Source: Bacteroidota bacterium
GTDB lineage: Bacteria > Bacteroidota > Bacteroidia > Bacteroidales > VadinHA17
Assembly (NCBI GenBank): GCA_018262715.1
Contig: JADFDS010000039.1
Span: forward strand, 120,921-184,920
Length of the DNA stretch: 64,000 bases
Direction: 5' to 3'
The notes under the pieces were generated by a model. That model did no database searches, was not told the origin of the DNA, and saw only the letters and a program-made list of their open reading frames with translations. Of the stretch, positions 17,977 to 27,170 are shown piece by piece (within the stretch, counting starts at the first letter, position 1; each line of letters starts with the position of its first letter). The position numbers and the translations under genes were made by a program.

Positions 17977-18744
17977 ATGAAAGCAACAATAGTACAGTGC
18001 GGGATTAAGTGGGAGGACAGGGACTCCAGTCTCGCGCATATCTCAGCCCTGCTTGATGCAGCTCCTCCCGGAGGGGGGATTGTGGTGCTGCCCGAGATGT
18101 TCTCCACTGGCTTTACCATGAATCCGGCACCCCTTGCAGAAGGGATGGACGGGCCAACCGTAAGGTGGATGAAGGAACGGGCCGCCAACGGAGGGTATGC
18201 CCTCTGCGGATCGGTTATCATAGGAGAGGAGGACAGGTATTATAACCGCCTGATATTTGTGACTCCAGTTGGGGACGTGACATTCTACGACAAGCGGCAC
18301 CTCCATACAATGAGCGGGGAACATACTGTATACAGTCGTGGCAATAAGCGGGTTGTGGTGACTTACCGCGAGTTCAGCTTCAATCTTCAGGTTTGCTATG
18401 ATCTGCGCTTTCCGGTATGGTCAAGGAACCGCGGCGACACCGATGTAATAATATATTCGGCCAACTGGCCTTCGGTCCGCAGCTCTGTCTGGAAGGCGCT
18501 GCTGGTAGCCAGGGCAATAGAGAACCAGTGTTACGTCATTGGAGTGAATCGCGTGGGCGCCAATCCCGACGGCACTTCATATACCGGCGATTCGGCCATT
18601 GTAAGCCCGAAAGGTGAGCTTATGGCTTCTCTCGGGCCAGGCGCCGAGGGCGTTGTTTCGGCGATGCTCTCACGTGAGGTGCTTGACAAGTACCGTGAGG
18701 ATATGCCCATCTGGCGGGATGCGGATGCATTTACGATTTTGTGA
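17977..18744 (+). CDS. Nitrilase-superfamily amidase (omega-amidase/YafV type)
   Basis: Carbon-nitrogen hydrolase with the full catalytic triad: glutamate in VLPEMFSTG near residue 45, lysine in DKRHL near 107 and cysteine in QVCYDLRFPVW near 140. The FSTGFTMNP segment and about 255-residue length fit the omega-amidase/YafV branch, which hydrolyses alpha-ketoglutaramate or alpha-ketosuccinamate. I chose ATG 17977 over 17959 because a near-consensus -7 box, TATCTTTA at 17952-17959, overlaps the earlier ATG. The stop TGA is the first part of a GATTTGC-type repeat array. Confidence 0.88.
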   Translation: MKATIVQCGIKWEDRDSSLAHISALLDAAPPGGGIVVLPEMFSTGFTMNPAPLAEGMDGPTVRWMKERAANGGYALCGSVIIGEEDRYYNRLIFVTPVGDVTFYDKRHLHTMSGEHTVYSRGNKRVVVTYREFSFNLQVCYDLRFPVWSRNRGDTDVIIYSANWPSVRSSVWKALLVARAIENQCYVIGVNRVGANPDGTSYTGDSAIVSPKGELMASLGPGAEGVVSAMLSREVLDKYREDMPIWRDADAFTIL

Positions 18745-18765
18745 TTTACGATTTGCGATTTGCTA
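18735..18765 (+). repeat. GATTTGC-family heptamer array at a stop codon
   Basis: GATTTTGT, GATTTAC, GATTTGC, GATTTGC follow one another. The amidase stop codon TGA (18742-18744) lies inside the array. Confidence 0.8.
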
Positions 18766-18810
18766 TTTTGGGCAGGCCATCAGGAATTGTAAAAGCAGGA
18801 CATGAAATCT

Positions 18811-21750
18811 TCAGCCTCTGAGAGCAGCGAGGAGCACTTCTGCAGGATGAAGTGCTACCCTGCCCGTACCGTCCTTGACATGATGCCGGCAGCTGGTGCC
18901 GGGGGCGCAGATGATGGTTCCGGCAGATGCAGACCGTACATCTGGGAAAAGAACCAGTTCACCAACCTTCTGCGCGAGCTCAAAATGCTCTTTTTCATAC
19001 CCGAACGCCCCCGCCATACCGCAACAGCCAGACGGTATCTCCCTTACCTTATAGTTTACCGGAATACCGAGGGCAGCCAGCACCGGTGCCGAAGTGGTGA
19101 TCGCTTTTTCCTGGCAGTGAACATGTACCAGCACCTCTGCAGGCTCACGGGTGAACATTTCTCTCTTTATTCTTCCTGCACTGAACTCCCCGGCAATGAA
19201 CTCCTCAAGGGTAAATGTGTGCTGAGCCAGCCTTGAAGCCTCGGGGCGCAACTTATCACCGGCAAGATCAGGAAACTCATCCCTGAAGCCGAGGATCGCC
19301 GAGGGCTCGATCCCTACAAGGGGACAGTCATCGCTGACCAGCGGCCCAAGTACCAGTATATTTTTAGTTATCAGCTTCTTTGCCTGACGCAAAAAGCCTT
19401 TTGAAATATATGTCCGTGCACTGGCAGCATTCCCGGCAAATGTGATGCGGTAGCCCAGCCCGGTCAGCAGTTTCGCTGCTGCCTTGCCTGCATCCAGGTC
19501 GTTGTGGTTGGTGAACTCATCCACGAACAGGCATATTTCACCGATGGGATTAGCCGGATTTAGTGCAGACAGATTCTTTTTCAGCCACCTCCTGAAGGTC
19601 TGCGGCGCCAGCACCGGGATGCTTCGCTCTGCGGCAAATCCTGTCACTCTCTTGATTATCAGTGCAGTGAATTTGTTGGTAGCAAAGAAATTAAAGATAC
19701 CCGGAATAAATGAGAAAAGGCTGTATATCTTTGGCAGCGAGGCAATCAGCCTTGTGCGCAGTGACGGCGGATGCACATCATTATAGTGCTGCAGGAACTC
19801 CGACTTCAATTTGGCTATATCAACCCCTGAAGGGCACTCGCTGCGACATCCCTTGCATGCCAGGCACAGGTCGAGGATCTCGTATATCTCGCGGCTGTCC
19901 CAGGGATTGTCTCTGTCGGCATAGAGCATTTCCCTCATTATGTTTGCCCTGGCACGGGTTGTAAGCCGCTCGTCACCGGTGGCCATAAAGCTGGGGCACA
20001 TCAGACCGCCTATAACACTGCTCTTGCGGCAGTCGCCCGATCCGTTGCACTTTTCGGCGGCACGCACGACACCTCCGCAGTCGGAGAAATCGTAATGCGT
20101 CGCCGGTTCAGGGGTAGGCTTCCCCGGAATATAGCGCAGCGAGCTGTCCATGGGAGGGGTGTCGGTAATCTTCCCCGGGTTGAGTATGCCGTTCGGGTCA
20201 AAAACCCTTTTTATCCTCTTGTTAAGCTTGTAGTTTCCGGCGCCGATAATAAGCGGTATGAACTCACCGCGCAGCCTTCCGTCACCGTGCTCTCCGCTCA
20301 TTGAGCCCCGGTATTTTTTCACTATCCGGGCAGTCTCTTCGGCAATGGTGCGCAAAAGCTTCGCCTCACCGGCATCCTTGAGGTTTATCAGAGGCCTGAC
20401 ATGAAGCTCCCCGGTGCCTATATGTGCATGATATACAGACTCTTTGCCGTAAGAGGCCAGCATCTCCTCTATGTCGGCCACGAAGTCGCCCAGCCTGTTC
20501 ACATCCACAGCGCAGTCCTCAATGAGAGAGATCGGCTTGGCGTCGCCGGGCATGTTTGACAGTATTCCGAGCCCTGCCTTGCGAAGGTCCCAGACGCGCT
20601 TAACGTCGGCACCCCACACGACCGGAAATGCGTATCCCAGTCCCTCGCTGCGCATCTCCTCCTCCATGACTGCCGCAGTGAAGATTATCTCCTCTCGGCT
20701 CCCGGCGCAAAACTCCACTATGAGCAAAGCCCCGGGGTCACCCTCGATGAAGAACCTGTTCCGTTTCTGGCTCTCTACGGTGGCTGCCAGGCTGAGTATG
20801 TTGCTGTCCATCAGTTCCACAGCCCATGGCTGGTGTCTGAGTGCAATCAGGTTGGCGCGGAAGGCCTCGTTACGGTGATGCAGGTGAACGCATGCCAGGG
20901 CCTTAACCGGCGGAGGCAGCGGCACCAGCCCCATTTTCGCCTCGGTGACGATGGCAAGAGTCCCTTCCGACCCGCAGATGAGCCTTGCAAGATTGATCTT
21001 CCGACCCGCTCCGGGTGTGAAAGGTTCACTGCAGAGCAGGTCATCAAGTGAATATCCGGTGTTGCGGCGGGGAATGGTCTTCTCAGGGTAGCCGGCCATG
21101 ATTGATTCCCGGTGACCGGGATCTGTCATAATCTGCTCGATTTCCCTGTATATCTCACCCTCAGCGGTTTGCAGGGTGCACTTCTGACTGAACTGGTCCG
21201 CGGTGAGCTCACCGAAGACGACTTCTGATCCGTCGTGCAGCAAGGCACTGACCCCGATTATATGATCCCTTACGGAACCGTAGACGACGGAGTGGAGTCC
21301 GCAGCCGTTGTTACCGATCATCCCCCCCAGGTTGCACCGGCTGGAAGTCGACGTCTCCGGCCCGAACAGAAGTCCGTGGCTTCGCAGGGCGGCATTGAGC
21401 TCATCAGGAACCACCCCAGGCTCAAGCCTGACCCATCGTTCTTCGACGTTTATTTCCAGTATTTTACCAAAGTGACGCGAGATATCGGCCACTATACCCG
21501 AACCTACCACCTGTCCTGCCAGCGAGGTTCCCGCAGCCCTCGGGATTATGCCGATGCGGTGTTTCGCGGCAAACGCAAGAAGCCTTTTTATGTCATCAGT
21601 ATTGCGCGGAAAGACTATCGCCAGCGGCTCCTCCCTGTAGATGGAGGCATCGGTGGCATACATGAGCCTGGAACTTCTGTCGGTGCGTACCTCACCCTCA
21701 AAGCCAGAGGTCAGCAGTTCTGTCAATGTGGCTGTGCGTTGATCCTCCAT
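18811..21750 (-). CDS. FAD/Fe-S D-2-hydroxyacid dehydrogenase (YdiJ-like)
   Basis: A 979-residue fused flavoprotein and iron-sulfur protein. Residues about 35-180 form a FAD-binding domain (PRAAGTSLAGQVVGSGIV, GNNGCGLHSVVYGSVRD). A FAD-oxidase C domain follows, with HAHIGTGELHVRP and SGEHGDGRLRGEFI near 440-500. A ferredoxin-like part has CNGSGDC and CLACKGCRSECPSGVD, then two cysteine-rich CCG-type segments ending in PSGCCGMAGAFGYEKEH. This is the architecture of D-lactate or D-2-hydroxyglutarate dehydrogenases passing electrons to quinone or another acceptor. The -7 box TATTTTTG lies at 21768-21775, 18 bases upstream. Substrate is not decidable from sequence. Confidence 0.88.
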   Translation of the reverse strand: MEDQRTATLTELLTSGFEGEVRTDRSSRLMYATDASIYREEPLAIVFPRNTDDIKRLLAFAAKHRIGIIPRAAGTSLAGQVVGSGIVADISRHFGKILEINVEERWVRLEPGVVPDELNAALRSHGLLFGPETSTSSRCNLGGMIGNNGCGLHSVVYGSVRDHIIGVSALLHDGSEVVFGELTADQFSQKCTLQTAEGEIYREIEQIMTDPGHRESIMAGYPEKTIPRRNTGYSLDDLLCSEPFTPGAGRKINLARLICGSEGTLAIVTEAKMGLVPLPPPVKALACVHLHHRNEAFRANLIALRHQPWAVELMDSNILSLAATVESQKRNRFFIEGDPGALLIVEFCAGSREEIIFTAAVMEEEMRSEGLGYAFPVVWGADVKRVWDLRKAGLGILSNMPGDAKPISLIEDCAVDVNRLGDFVADIEEMLASYGKESVYHAHIGTGELHVRPLINLKDAGEAKLLRTIAEETARIVKKYRGSMSGEHGDGRLRGEFIPLIIGAGNYKLNKRIKRVFDPNGILNPGKITDTPPMDSSLRYIPGKPTPEPATHYDFSDCGGVVRAAEKCNGSGDCRKSSVIGGLMCPSFMATGDERLTTRARANIMREMLYADRDNPWDSREIYEILDLCLACKGCRSECPSGVDIAKLKSEFLQHYNDVHPPSLRTRLIASLPKIYSLFSFIPGIFNFFATNKFTALIIKRVTGFAAERSIPVLAPQTFRRWLKKNLSALNPANPIGEICLFVDEFTNHNDLDAGKAAAKLLTGLGYRITFAGNAASARTYISKGFLRQAKKLITKNILVLGPLVSDDCPLVGIEPSAILGFRDEFPDLAGDKLRPEASRLAQHTFTLEEFIAGEFSAGRIKREMFTREPAEVLVHVHCQEKAITTSAPVLAALGIPVNYKVREIPSGCCGMAGAFGYEKEHFELAQKVGELVLFPDVRSASAGTIICAPGTSCRHHVKDGTGRVALHPAEVLLAALRG

Positions 21751-21767
21751 CTGAGCAAATTCAGCAT

Positions 21768-21775
21768 CAAAAATA
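21768..21775 (-). promoter_or_regulatory. -7 box TATTTTTG for the FAD/Fe-S dehydrogenase
   Basis: Exact TAnnTTTG match on the minus strand, 18 bases from the ATG at 21750. No correctly spaced TTTG is seen. Confidence 0.5.
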
Positions 21776-21869
21776 GGGATTTGAAGGGTTCGCGGCAGGG
21801 CCGCAAAGTTGTTTTCGAAAAAAAATGACTAAAATTTGAAAATACTGACTATAATCATGTTGTTGATTA

Positions 21870-21899
21870 TTGCGGGATTACACTTTTTTAGTACTTTTA
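21870..21899 (+). promoter_or_regulatory. Promoter of the pta-ackA-ptb-ptb-buk cluster
   Basis: TTG at 21870-21872, 19 bases, then TACTTTTA at 21892-21899, one mismatch from TAnnTTTG. The predicted leader to the ATG at 21937 is about 30 bases. Confidence 0.5.
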
Positions 21900-21936
21900 A
21901 CCCGACACAATACTCAAACTAAATTACTGATATCCA

Positions 21937-22944
21937 ATGGAATTGCTTGAACAGATCAAAACGAATGCCAGAAGGCATAACAAAATGATTGTATTGCCTG
22001 AGGGAACGGAGGAGAGGACTCTTAAAGCAGCAGATGCGGTGCTGGCAGAGGGGATTGCACGTATAACTTTACTGGGGAATCCCGCGGAGATTAAGACGAT
22101 GGCAGAATCGTTTGGTCTGAAGAATATAGGAAAGGCGCAGATAGTTGATCCGCATGATCACCCCGCGAAGAAGCATTACATTGACACGATGGTTGAGCTC
22201 CGCAAGAGCAAGGGGCTAACGGTTGAGGAGGCTTCCAGGCTGATTGAGGATCCGCTTTATCTCGGAGTGATGATGATCAAGTGCGGTGATGCTGACGGAG
22301 AAGTGGCGGGAGCAAGGAACACGACAGGCGATGTGCTGAGACCTGCCTTCCAGATTGTAAAGACCGCCCCGGGCATATCAGTGGTTTCGGGTGCATTCAT
22401 CATGATGCTGAAAGACAAGGAGTTTGGTGCGGAAGGTATAATCGTCTTCGCCGACGGCGCAGTTCACCCTGATCCTACGGACAAGGAACTTGCCGAGATA
22501 GCAGTCGCCACTGCCCGCACCACCAAAACTATTGTCGGTGTGGAACCCAAGGTCGCCCTCCTCAGCTTCTCCACCATGGGCAGCGCAAAGCACCCGCTGG
22601 TTGACAAGGTAGTCAGTGCCACAAAGATGGCGAAGGAGATGGCTCCGGAATTCATGTTTGAGGGTGAGCTTCAGGCAGATGCAGCGCTTATCGAAGCCAT
22701 CGGACAGAAGAAGGCTCCGGGCAGCAGGATAGCAGGCAAGGCCAACGTCCTCGTTTTCCCCAACCTGGAATGCGGAAACATCGCGTACAAGCTGGTTGAG
22801 AGACTGGCACATGCACAGGCTATCGGCCCTGTCCTTCAGGGCATGGCAGCGCCTATCAACGACCTCTCAAGGGGTTGTTCAGTCAGTGACATCATCAACG
22901 TAATCGCCATAACCGCCAACCAGGCAGCCGGCTTAACCAGGTAA
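21937..22944 (+). CDS. pta: Phosphate acetyltransferase
   Basis: Converts acetyl-CoA and phosphate to acetyl phosphate and CoA. The compact 335-residue form lacks the N-terminal regulatory domain of the E. coli enzyme. Family signatures are IVLPEGTEERTLKAAD near residue 20, GEVAGARNTTGDVLRPA near 120, VFADGAVHPDPT near 170, and a C-terminal NVLVFPNLECGNIAYKL with GPVLQGM. It is first in a five-gene rightward cluster; ackA starts 13 bases after its stop. Confidence 0.97.
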   Translation: MELLEQIKTNARRHNKMIVLPEGTEERTLKAADAVLAEGIARITLLGNPAEIKTMAESFGLKNIGKAQIVDPHDHPAKKHYIDTMVELRKSKGLTVEEASRLIEDPLYLGVMMIKCGDADGEVAGARNTTGDVLRPAFQIVKTAPGISVVSGAFIMMLKDKEFGAEGIIVFADGAVHPDPTDKELAEIAVATARTTKTIVGVEPKVALLSFSTMGSAKHPLVDKVVSATKMAKEMAPEFMFEGELQADAALIEAIGQKKAPGSRIAGKANVLVFPNLECGNIAYKLVERLAHAQAIGPVLQGMAAPINDLSRGCSVSDIINVIAITANQAAGLTR

Positions 22945-22957
22945 CACAAAGGAAATC

Positions 22958-24169
22958 ATGAATATTCTCGTACTAAACTGCGGCAGCTCTTCAATCAAGT
23001 ATCAGCTTTTTGACATGCAGGACAGCGCCAGGGTGCTGGCAAAAGGACTGATTGAAAGAATCGGCATCACAGACGGCATCCTCACTCACAAGCCAACCGG
23101 CAAGGATCCCTATAAGGTGGTCTTGGACATACCAGACCATACCGTCGGTATCAACATGGTTATGGATGCACTGGTAGACCCGGTGCATGGCGTCATAAAA
23201 AGCATCTCGGAGATTAAGGCAGTAGGTCACCGTGTAGCGCACGGAGGCGAAAACTTCAAAGAGTCGGTGTTGATTGACAACGATGTCAAGCGCGACATAG
23301 AAAAGTGCGCCGAGCTGGCACCCCTGCACAATCCCGCTCACCTCAAGGGGATCCTCTCCTGCGAGAAGCTGCTGCCGGGTATACCACAGGTTGCGGTCTT
23401 CGATACCTCGTTCCACCAGACGATGCCTGATTATGCGTTCATGTACGCCATCCCTTATGAGTATTATGAAAAATACCGTATCCGGAAGTACGGGTTCCAC
23501 GGAACCAGCCACAGGTTCGTGGCTGAGAAGGCCTGCAAAATGCTGAACATGGACCTTTACAACTCAAAGATTATAACCTGCCACCTTGGCAACGGAGCCT
23601 CAATCACCGCCATTGAAAATGGTAAGTCGATTGACACATCGATGGGCTTCACCCCGGTTGACGGACTGATCATGGGTACCCGCACCGGTGAGATTGACCC
23701 GGGCGTGTTGCTCTATCTGGCTGACAAGGAAGAGCTTAGCGTGAGTGGTGTAAATAACATGATAAATAAGAAGAGCGGTGTGGCAGGCATTTCACAGCTC
23801 TCATCCGACATGCGCGACCTTGAGGCGGCTGCAAATGAGGGTAACCCGAAAGCACTCCTGGCGCTCAATATGTATGCTTACAAGATCAAGAAGTTCATTG
23901 GCGCATATGTTGCAGCAATGAACGGACTCGACCTGCTCATCTTCACTGCCGGAGTGGGAGAGAACGACTTCAATGCAAGGAAGATGATCTGTACCGGGAT
24001 GGAGTATATGGGCATTGAGGTTGACGAGGATGTGAACCACGGCGTGAAGGGAAAAGATCTGGTTATCTCGAAGCCTTCCTCGAAAGTGAAGGTGATGGTG
24101 ATTACCACAGACGAGGAACTGGTGATTGCATCTGACACCCAGGCCATAGTTGAGAAACTGACTCACTAA
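22958..24169 (+). CDS. ackA: Acetate kinase
   Basis: Transfers phosphate from acetyl phosphate to ADP, giving acetate and ATP: substrate-level ATP in fermentation. The 403 residues show the ASKHA signatures LNCGSSSIKYQLFD at the N-terminus, AHRVAHGG-like GHRVAHGGENF near 87, RKYGFHGTSHRFV near 175, CHLGNGASITAI near 208 and FTAGVGEN near 327. Length is normal. It lies between pta and the first ptb with gaps of 12-13 bases, so the genes are very probably co-transcribed. Confidence 0.98.
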   Translation: MNILVLNCGSSSIKYQLFDMQDSARVLAKGLIERIGITDGILTHKPTGKDPYKVVLDIPDHTVGINMVMDALVDPVHGVIKSISEIKAVGHRVAHGGENFKESVLIDNDVKRDIEKCAELAPLHNPAHLKGILSCEKLLPGIPQVAVFDTSFHQTMPDYAFMYAIPYEYYEKYRIRKYGFHGTSHRFVAEKACKMLNMDLYNSKIITCHLGNGASITAIENGKSIDTSMGFTPVDGLIMGTRTGEIDPGVLLYLADKEELSVSGVNNMINKKSGVAGISQLSSDMRDLEAAANEGNPKALLALNMYAYKIKKFIGAYVAAMNGLDLLIFTAGVGENDFNARKMICTGMEYMGIEVDEDVNHGVKGKDLVISKPSSKVKVMVITTDEELVIASDTQAIVEKLTH

Positions 24170-24181
24170 ACACTCTGTATA

Positions 24182-25090
24182 ATGGCTTTCAAGCACCTCT
24201 CCGAACTCAAGCAACTGCTTGTAGACAAGCCTGCAAGGCGCCTGGTACTGGCTGCCGCGCAGGACCACAATTCACTCTCCTCGGTTCTCATGGCTGCACA
24301 TGATGGCTTCATTGAACCCATACTTGTCGGTGACAAGGATGCGATACATAATATCGCAGCTCAGAACAATTTTGACCTGACTGGCGTAAGGGTGGTGCAC
24401 GAGCCTGATTCTGAAATGGCTATTGAGATAGCTGTCAGGATGGTCCGCAGCAACCAGGCAGACATCCTCATGAAAGGAAAGGTGGGTACTTCAAACCTGC
24501 TCAAGGGAGTCCTGAACAAGGAGTGGGGACTGAGATCGGGCTCGCTGCTTTCTCATTTTGCCATTTTTGAGGTGGCTGCTTACCACAAGCTCATCGCTGT
24601 GACAGACGTGGCGATGAATATTGCACCCAACCTGCAGGACAAGATAGCAATAGTGAACAACTCCGTCGCCTGCCTCAACAGGCTTGGTGTTGAAATGCCG
24701 AAGGTTGCCGTACTGGGCGCTGTGGAGATGGTAAGTGAGAATATGCAGGCCACCCTCGATGCAGCTCTCCTCTCGAAAATGAACCAGCGTGACCAGATCA
24801 GGCATTGCCTCATTGACGGGCCGCTTGCCTTTGACAACGCAATCAGCCTTGAGAGCGCAACGCACAAGGGTATCAGAAGTGACGTGGCAGGCGATACAGA
24901 CCTGCTGCTGATGCCAGATATCGAGGTTGGGAATGTTCTCTACAAGTCACTGGTATTCTTTGCCCACGCCGGCGTGGCGGCAGTGATCCTGGGAGCAACT
25001 GCACCAATAGTGCTGACTTCGAGAAGCGACTCTGACCAGGCGAAGTATTACAGTATTGTGCTTGCGGCAGCAATAACAAGGAAGGAATAA
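24182..25090 (+). CDS. Phosphate butyryltransferase-type enzyme, first copy
   Basis: A 302-residue protein of the phosphate acetyl/butyryltransferase fold. Visible segments are LAAAQDHNSL near 24, ADILMKGKVGTSNLLKGVL near 95, the DVAMNIAPNLQDK segment near 142 and the C-terminal APIVLTSRSDSDQAKYYSI. The family converts butyryl-CoA or a related acyl-CoA to the acyl phosphate. One base separates it from a second, diverged copy. The pair followed by a butyrate kinase suggests butyrate or branched-chain acid production. Which acyl-CoA each copy prefers is not visible. Confidence 0.88.
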   Translation: MAFKHLSELKQLLVDKPARRLVLAAAQDHNSLSSVLMAAHDGFIEPILVGDKDAIHNIAAQNNFDLTGVRVVHEPDSEMAIEIAVRMVRSNQADILMKGKVGTSNLLKGVLNKEWGLRSGSLLSHFAIFEVAAYHKLIAVTDVAMNIAPNLQDKIAIVNNSVACLNRLGVEMPKVAVLGAVEMVSENMQATLDAALLSKMNQRDQIRHCLIDGPLAFDNAISLESATHKGIRSDVAGDTDLLLMPDIEVGNVLYKSLVFFAHAGVAAVILGATAPIVLTSRSDSDQAKYYSIVLAAAITRKE

Positions 25091-25091
25091 A

Positions 25092-26006
25092 ATGATTACA
25101 AGTCTCAGGCAGATGGCTGACACCGTCAGGTCGTCAGGAACTAAAAAGAAAATAGCCGTCGCCTGGGCTCAGGACCCGAACACCGTCGGATCACTTCACA
25201 GGGCTGTTGCAGAAGGATTTGCAGAAGCCATAATGATTGGCCGGCGTGACCGGATTCTTGCCACTTGCCAGGAGACAGGAGCTGATCCCCGATTATTTAC
25301 ACTGGTTGAATCACCTGATGAAAAAAGTGCTGCGGAACTGGCAGTGTCAATAACCAGGGGTGGTGAGGCAGACGTTGTAATGAAAGGCCTTGTGGGCACA
25401 GACAAGTTCCTCAGGGCGGTGATGGACAGGGAGAAGGGTCTTTTGCCACCAAAAGCTGTAATGAGTTACGTCTGTGCAGTTGAGATTCCGGCATACCATA
25501 AGTTGCTGTTTATCACTGACACTGCGGTAATCCCGTTTCCTGACCTCGATCAGAAAGTGGCAATGGCCCGTTATGCCGTGGATATGGCACGCCGTTTCGG
25601 GATCGGGAAACCGCGGATTGCACTGATTGGTGCATCGGAGAAGGTGAGCGACCATTTCCCGAATACCCTCGATTACTCAGTTATGTGCAAGATGGCAGAG
25701 AGAGGACAGATACCGGACTGCATCATGGATGGCCCGGTTGACCTCTTCCTTGCATGTGATCCTGAGAGTGTCAGGATCAAGGGGGTGGACACACCCCTGG
25801 CCGGCGATGCTGACATTCTGCTCTTTCCGTCACTGGAGGCCTGCAATCCGTTCTACAAGGGACTGATGCTGTTCGGCGGGGGAGAACTTGCCGGAATGAT
25901 CTGCGGCACCAGCAAACCTGTGGTGCTGATGTCAAGAAGCGAAAGCGAGCTGTCAAAATACTACTGCGTGGCCCTGGCATGCCTTATGGCCTCACAAAAA
26001 TTATGA
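25092..26006 (+). CDS. Phosphate butyryltransferase-type enzyme, second copy
   Basis: A 304-residue paralogue of the preceding gene with the same segments in the same order: VAWAQDPNTV near 23, ADVVMKGLVGTDKFLRAV near 95, DTAVIPFPDLDQK near 145, and C-terminal KPVVLMSRSESELSKYYCVALA. Sequence divergence is large, so this is an old duplication rather than a recent tandem repeat. The stop overlaps an ATG of the butyrate kinase frame as ATGA, indicating translational coupling. The two copies may differ in acyl-CoA preference or form a hetero-oligomer; sequence alone cannot tell. Confidence 0.85.
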   Translation: MITSLRQMADTVRSSGTKKKIAVAWAQDPNTVGSLHRAVAEGFAEAIMIGRRDRILATCQETGADPRLFTLVESPDEKSAAELAVSITRGGEADVVMKGLVGTDKFLRAVMDREKGLLPPKAVMSYVCAVEIPAYHKLLFITDTAVIPFPDLDQKVAMARYAVDMARRFGIGKPRIALIGASEKVSDHFPNTLDYSVMCKMAERGQIPDCIMDGPVDLFLACDPESVRIKGVDTPLAGDADILLFPSLEACNPFYKGLMLFGGGELAGMICGTSKPVVLMSRSESELSKYYCVALACLMASQKL

Positions 26007-27091
26007 TAATGATGAAGGAGAAGCTTATCCTTGCTATAAATCCCGGTTCCACAAGTACCAAGTTTGCTCTTTACGAGGGTAAAGACAAACTCATGGAGAA
26101 GACGCTGAGACACAGCACTGAAGAGTTTGAAGGCTTTACTACCATGACTGACCAGCTGCCGTTCAGGTACCGGGTAATCATGAATGCACTCAGGGAGGAA
26201 CAGGCTGATCTGAAGGAAATTGCAGCGGTGGTTGGCAGGGGAGGACTGGTGAATCCTATCGAGTCAGGTATCTACGAGGTCAATGACCTGATGAAGAAAC
26301 ATCTTTCAGAAGGGGTCAATGGGGAGCATGCAAGTAACCTCGGAGCGCTGCTGGCTGATATGGTTGTGAAAGAACTCCCGGGAGCAAAAGCATATATTGT
26401 TGATCCCGTGGTGGTTGATGAGCTGGAACCAATTGCCAGGCTTTCAGGACACCCCCTGATATCAAGAAGATCGATATTCCATGCGCTGAACCAGAAAGCT
26501 GTTGCCAGGGTATATGCCTCATCAATCGGAAGGGAGTATGAAGATCTTAACCTGATTGTGGCGCACATGGGCGGTGGTATAAGTGTCGGAGCGCATCGTC
26601 GCGGAAGGGTTATTGATGTCAATAATGCACTTAACGGCGACGGCCCATACTCTCCCGAGCGAAGCGGCGGACTGCCGGCATGGCAGCTCTCCGAGCTCTG
26701 TTTCAGCGGAAAGTACAAACCTTCTGAGATGAAGTCCATGCTTGCCGGAAAGGGTGGAATAGTGGCTTACCTGGGAACAAACAGTTTCCAGGATGCGTCA
26801 AAAAGGGCAACCGAGGGTGACACACATGCAGCCCTGGTTGTCGAAGGATGCAGCTATCAGACAGCTAAAGAGATAGGAGCTATGTCAGCTGTTCTGGAAG
26901 GGAAGATCGATTGCATAATACTCACCGGCGGACTGGCATACGACAGTGCCCACGTGGAGAGGGTGACCCGCATGGTGAAGCATATTGCCCCTGTCTATGT
27001 CTATCCGGGTGAAGACGAGCTGAAGGCTCTGGCTTTCAATGGCTACCTGGCCATCACCGGACATATTATAGTTAAGGAATACAGGGGATAG
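26003..27091 (+). CDS. buk: Butyrate kinase
   Basis: ASKHA-fold kinase that makes ATP from butyryl phosphate, or a related acyl phosphate, and ADP. Signatures: ILAINPGSTSTKFALYEG at the N-terminus, GRGGLVNPIESGIYEVN near 80, LIVAHMGGGISVGAHR near 180 and DCIILTGGLAYD near 305. Its ATG choices are 26003 (overlapping the upstream stop), 26009 and 26012. I give 26003 for the four-base coupling, but homology begins at MKEKLILA (26012). It closes the acyl-phosphate cluster. Degenerate heptamer repeats follow the stop. Confidence 0.93.
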   Translation: MIMMKEKLILAINPGSTSTKFALYEGKDKLMEKTLRHSTEEFEGFTTMTDQLPFRYRVIMNALREEQADLKEIAAVVGRGGLVNPIESGIYEVNDLMKKHLSEGVNGEHASNLGALLADMVVKELPGAKAYIVDPVVVDELEPIARLSGHPLISRRSIFHALNQKAVARVYASSIGREYEDLNLIVAHMGGGISVGAHRRGRVIDVNNALNGDGPYSPERSGGLPAWQLSELCFSGKYKPSEMKSMLAGKGGIVAYLGTNSFQDASKRATEGDTHAALVVEGCSYQTAKEIGAMSAVLEGKIDCIILTGGLAYDSAHVERVTRMVKHIAPVYVYPGEDELKALAFNGYLAITGHIIVKEYRG

Positions 27092-27103
27092 AAGACAGCG
27101 TTA

Positions 27104-27153
27104 GGAATTGCGAATTGCGAAGGATTTGCGAAGGCCGAAGTACGAGTTGCGAT
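27104..27153 (+). repeat. Degenerate GAATTGC/GATTTGC repeat patch
   Basis: GAATTGC, GAATTGC, then GATTTGC and GTTGCGATT lie 13-60 bases behind the buk stop, in the gap before the convergent SDR gene. They belong to the same family as the arrays at 3000 and 37332 but are more decayed. Confidence 0.55.
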
Positions 27154-27170
27154 TACCTGGTGGCGGCTGA

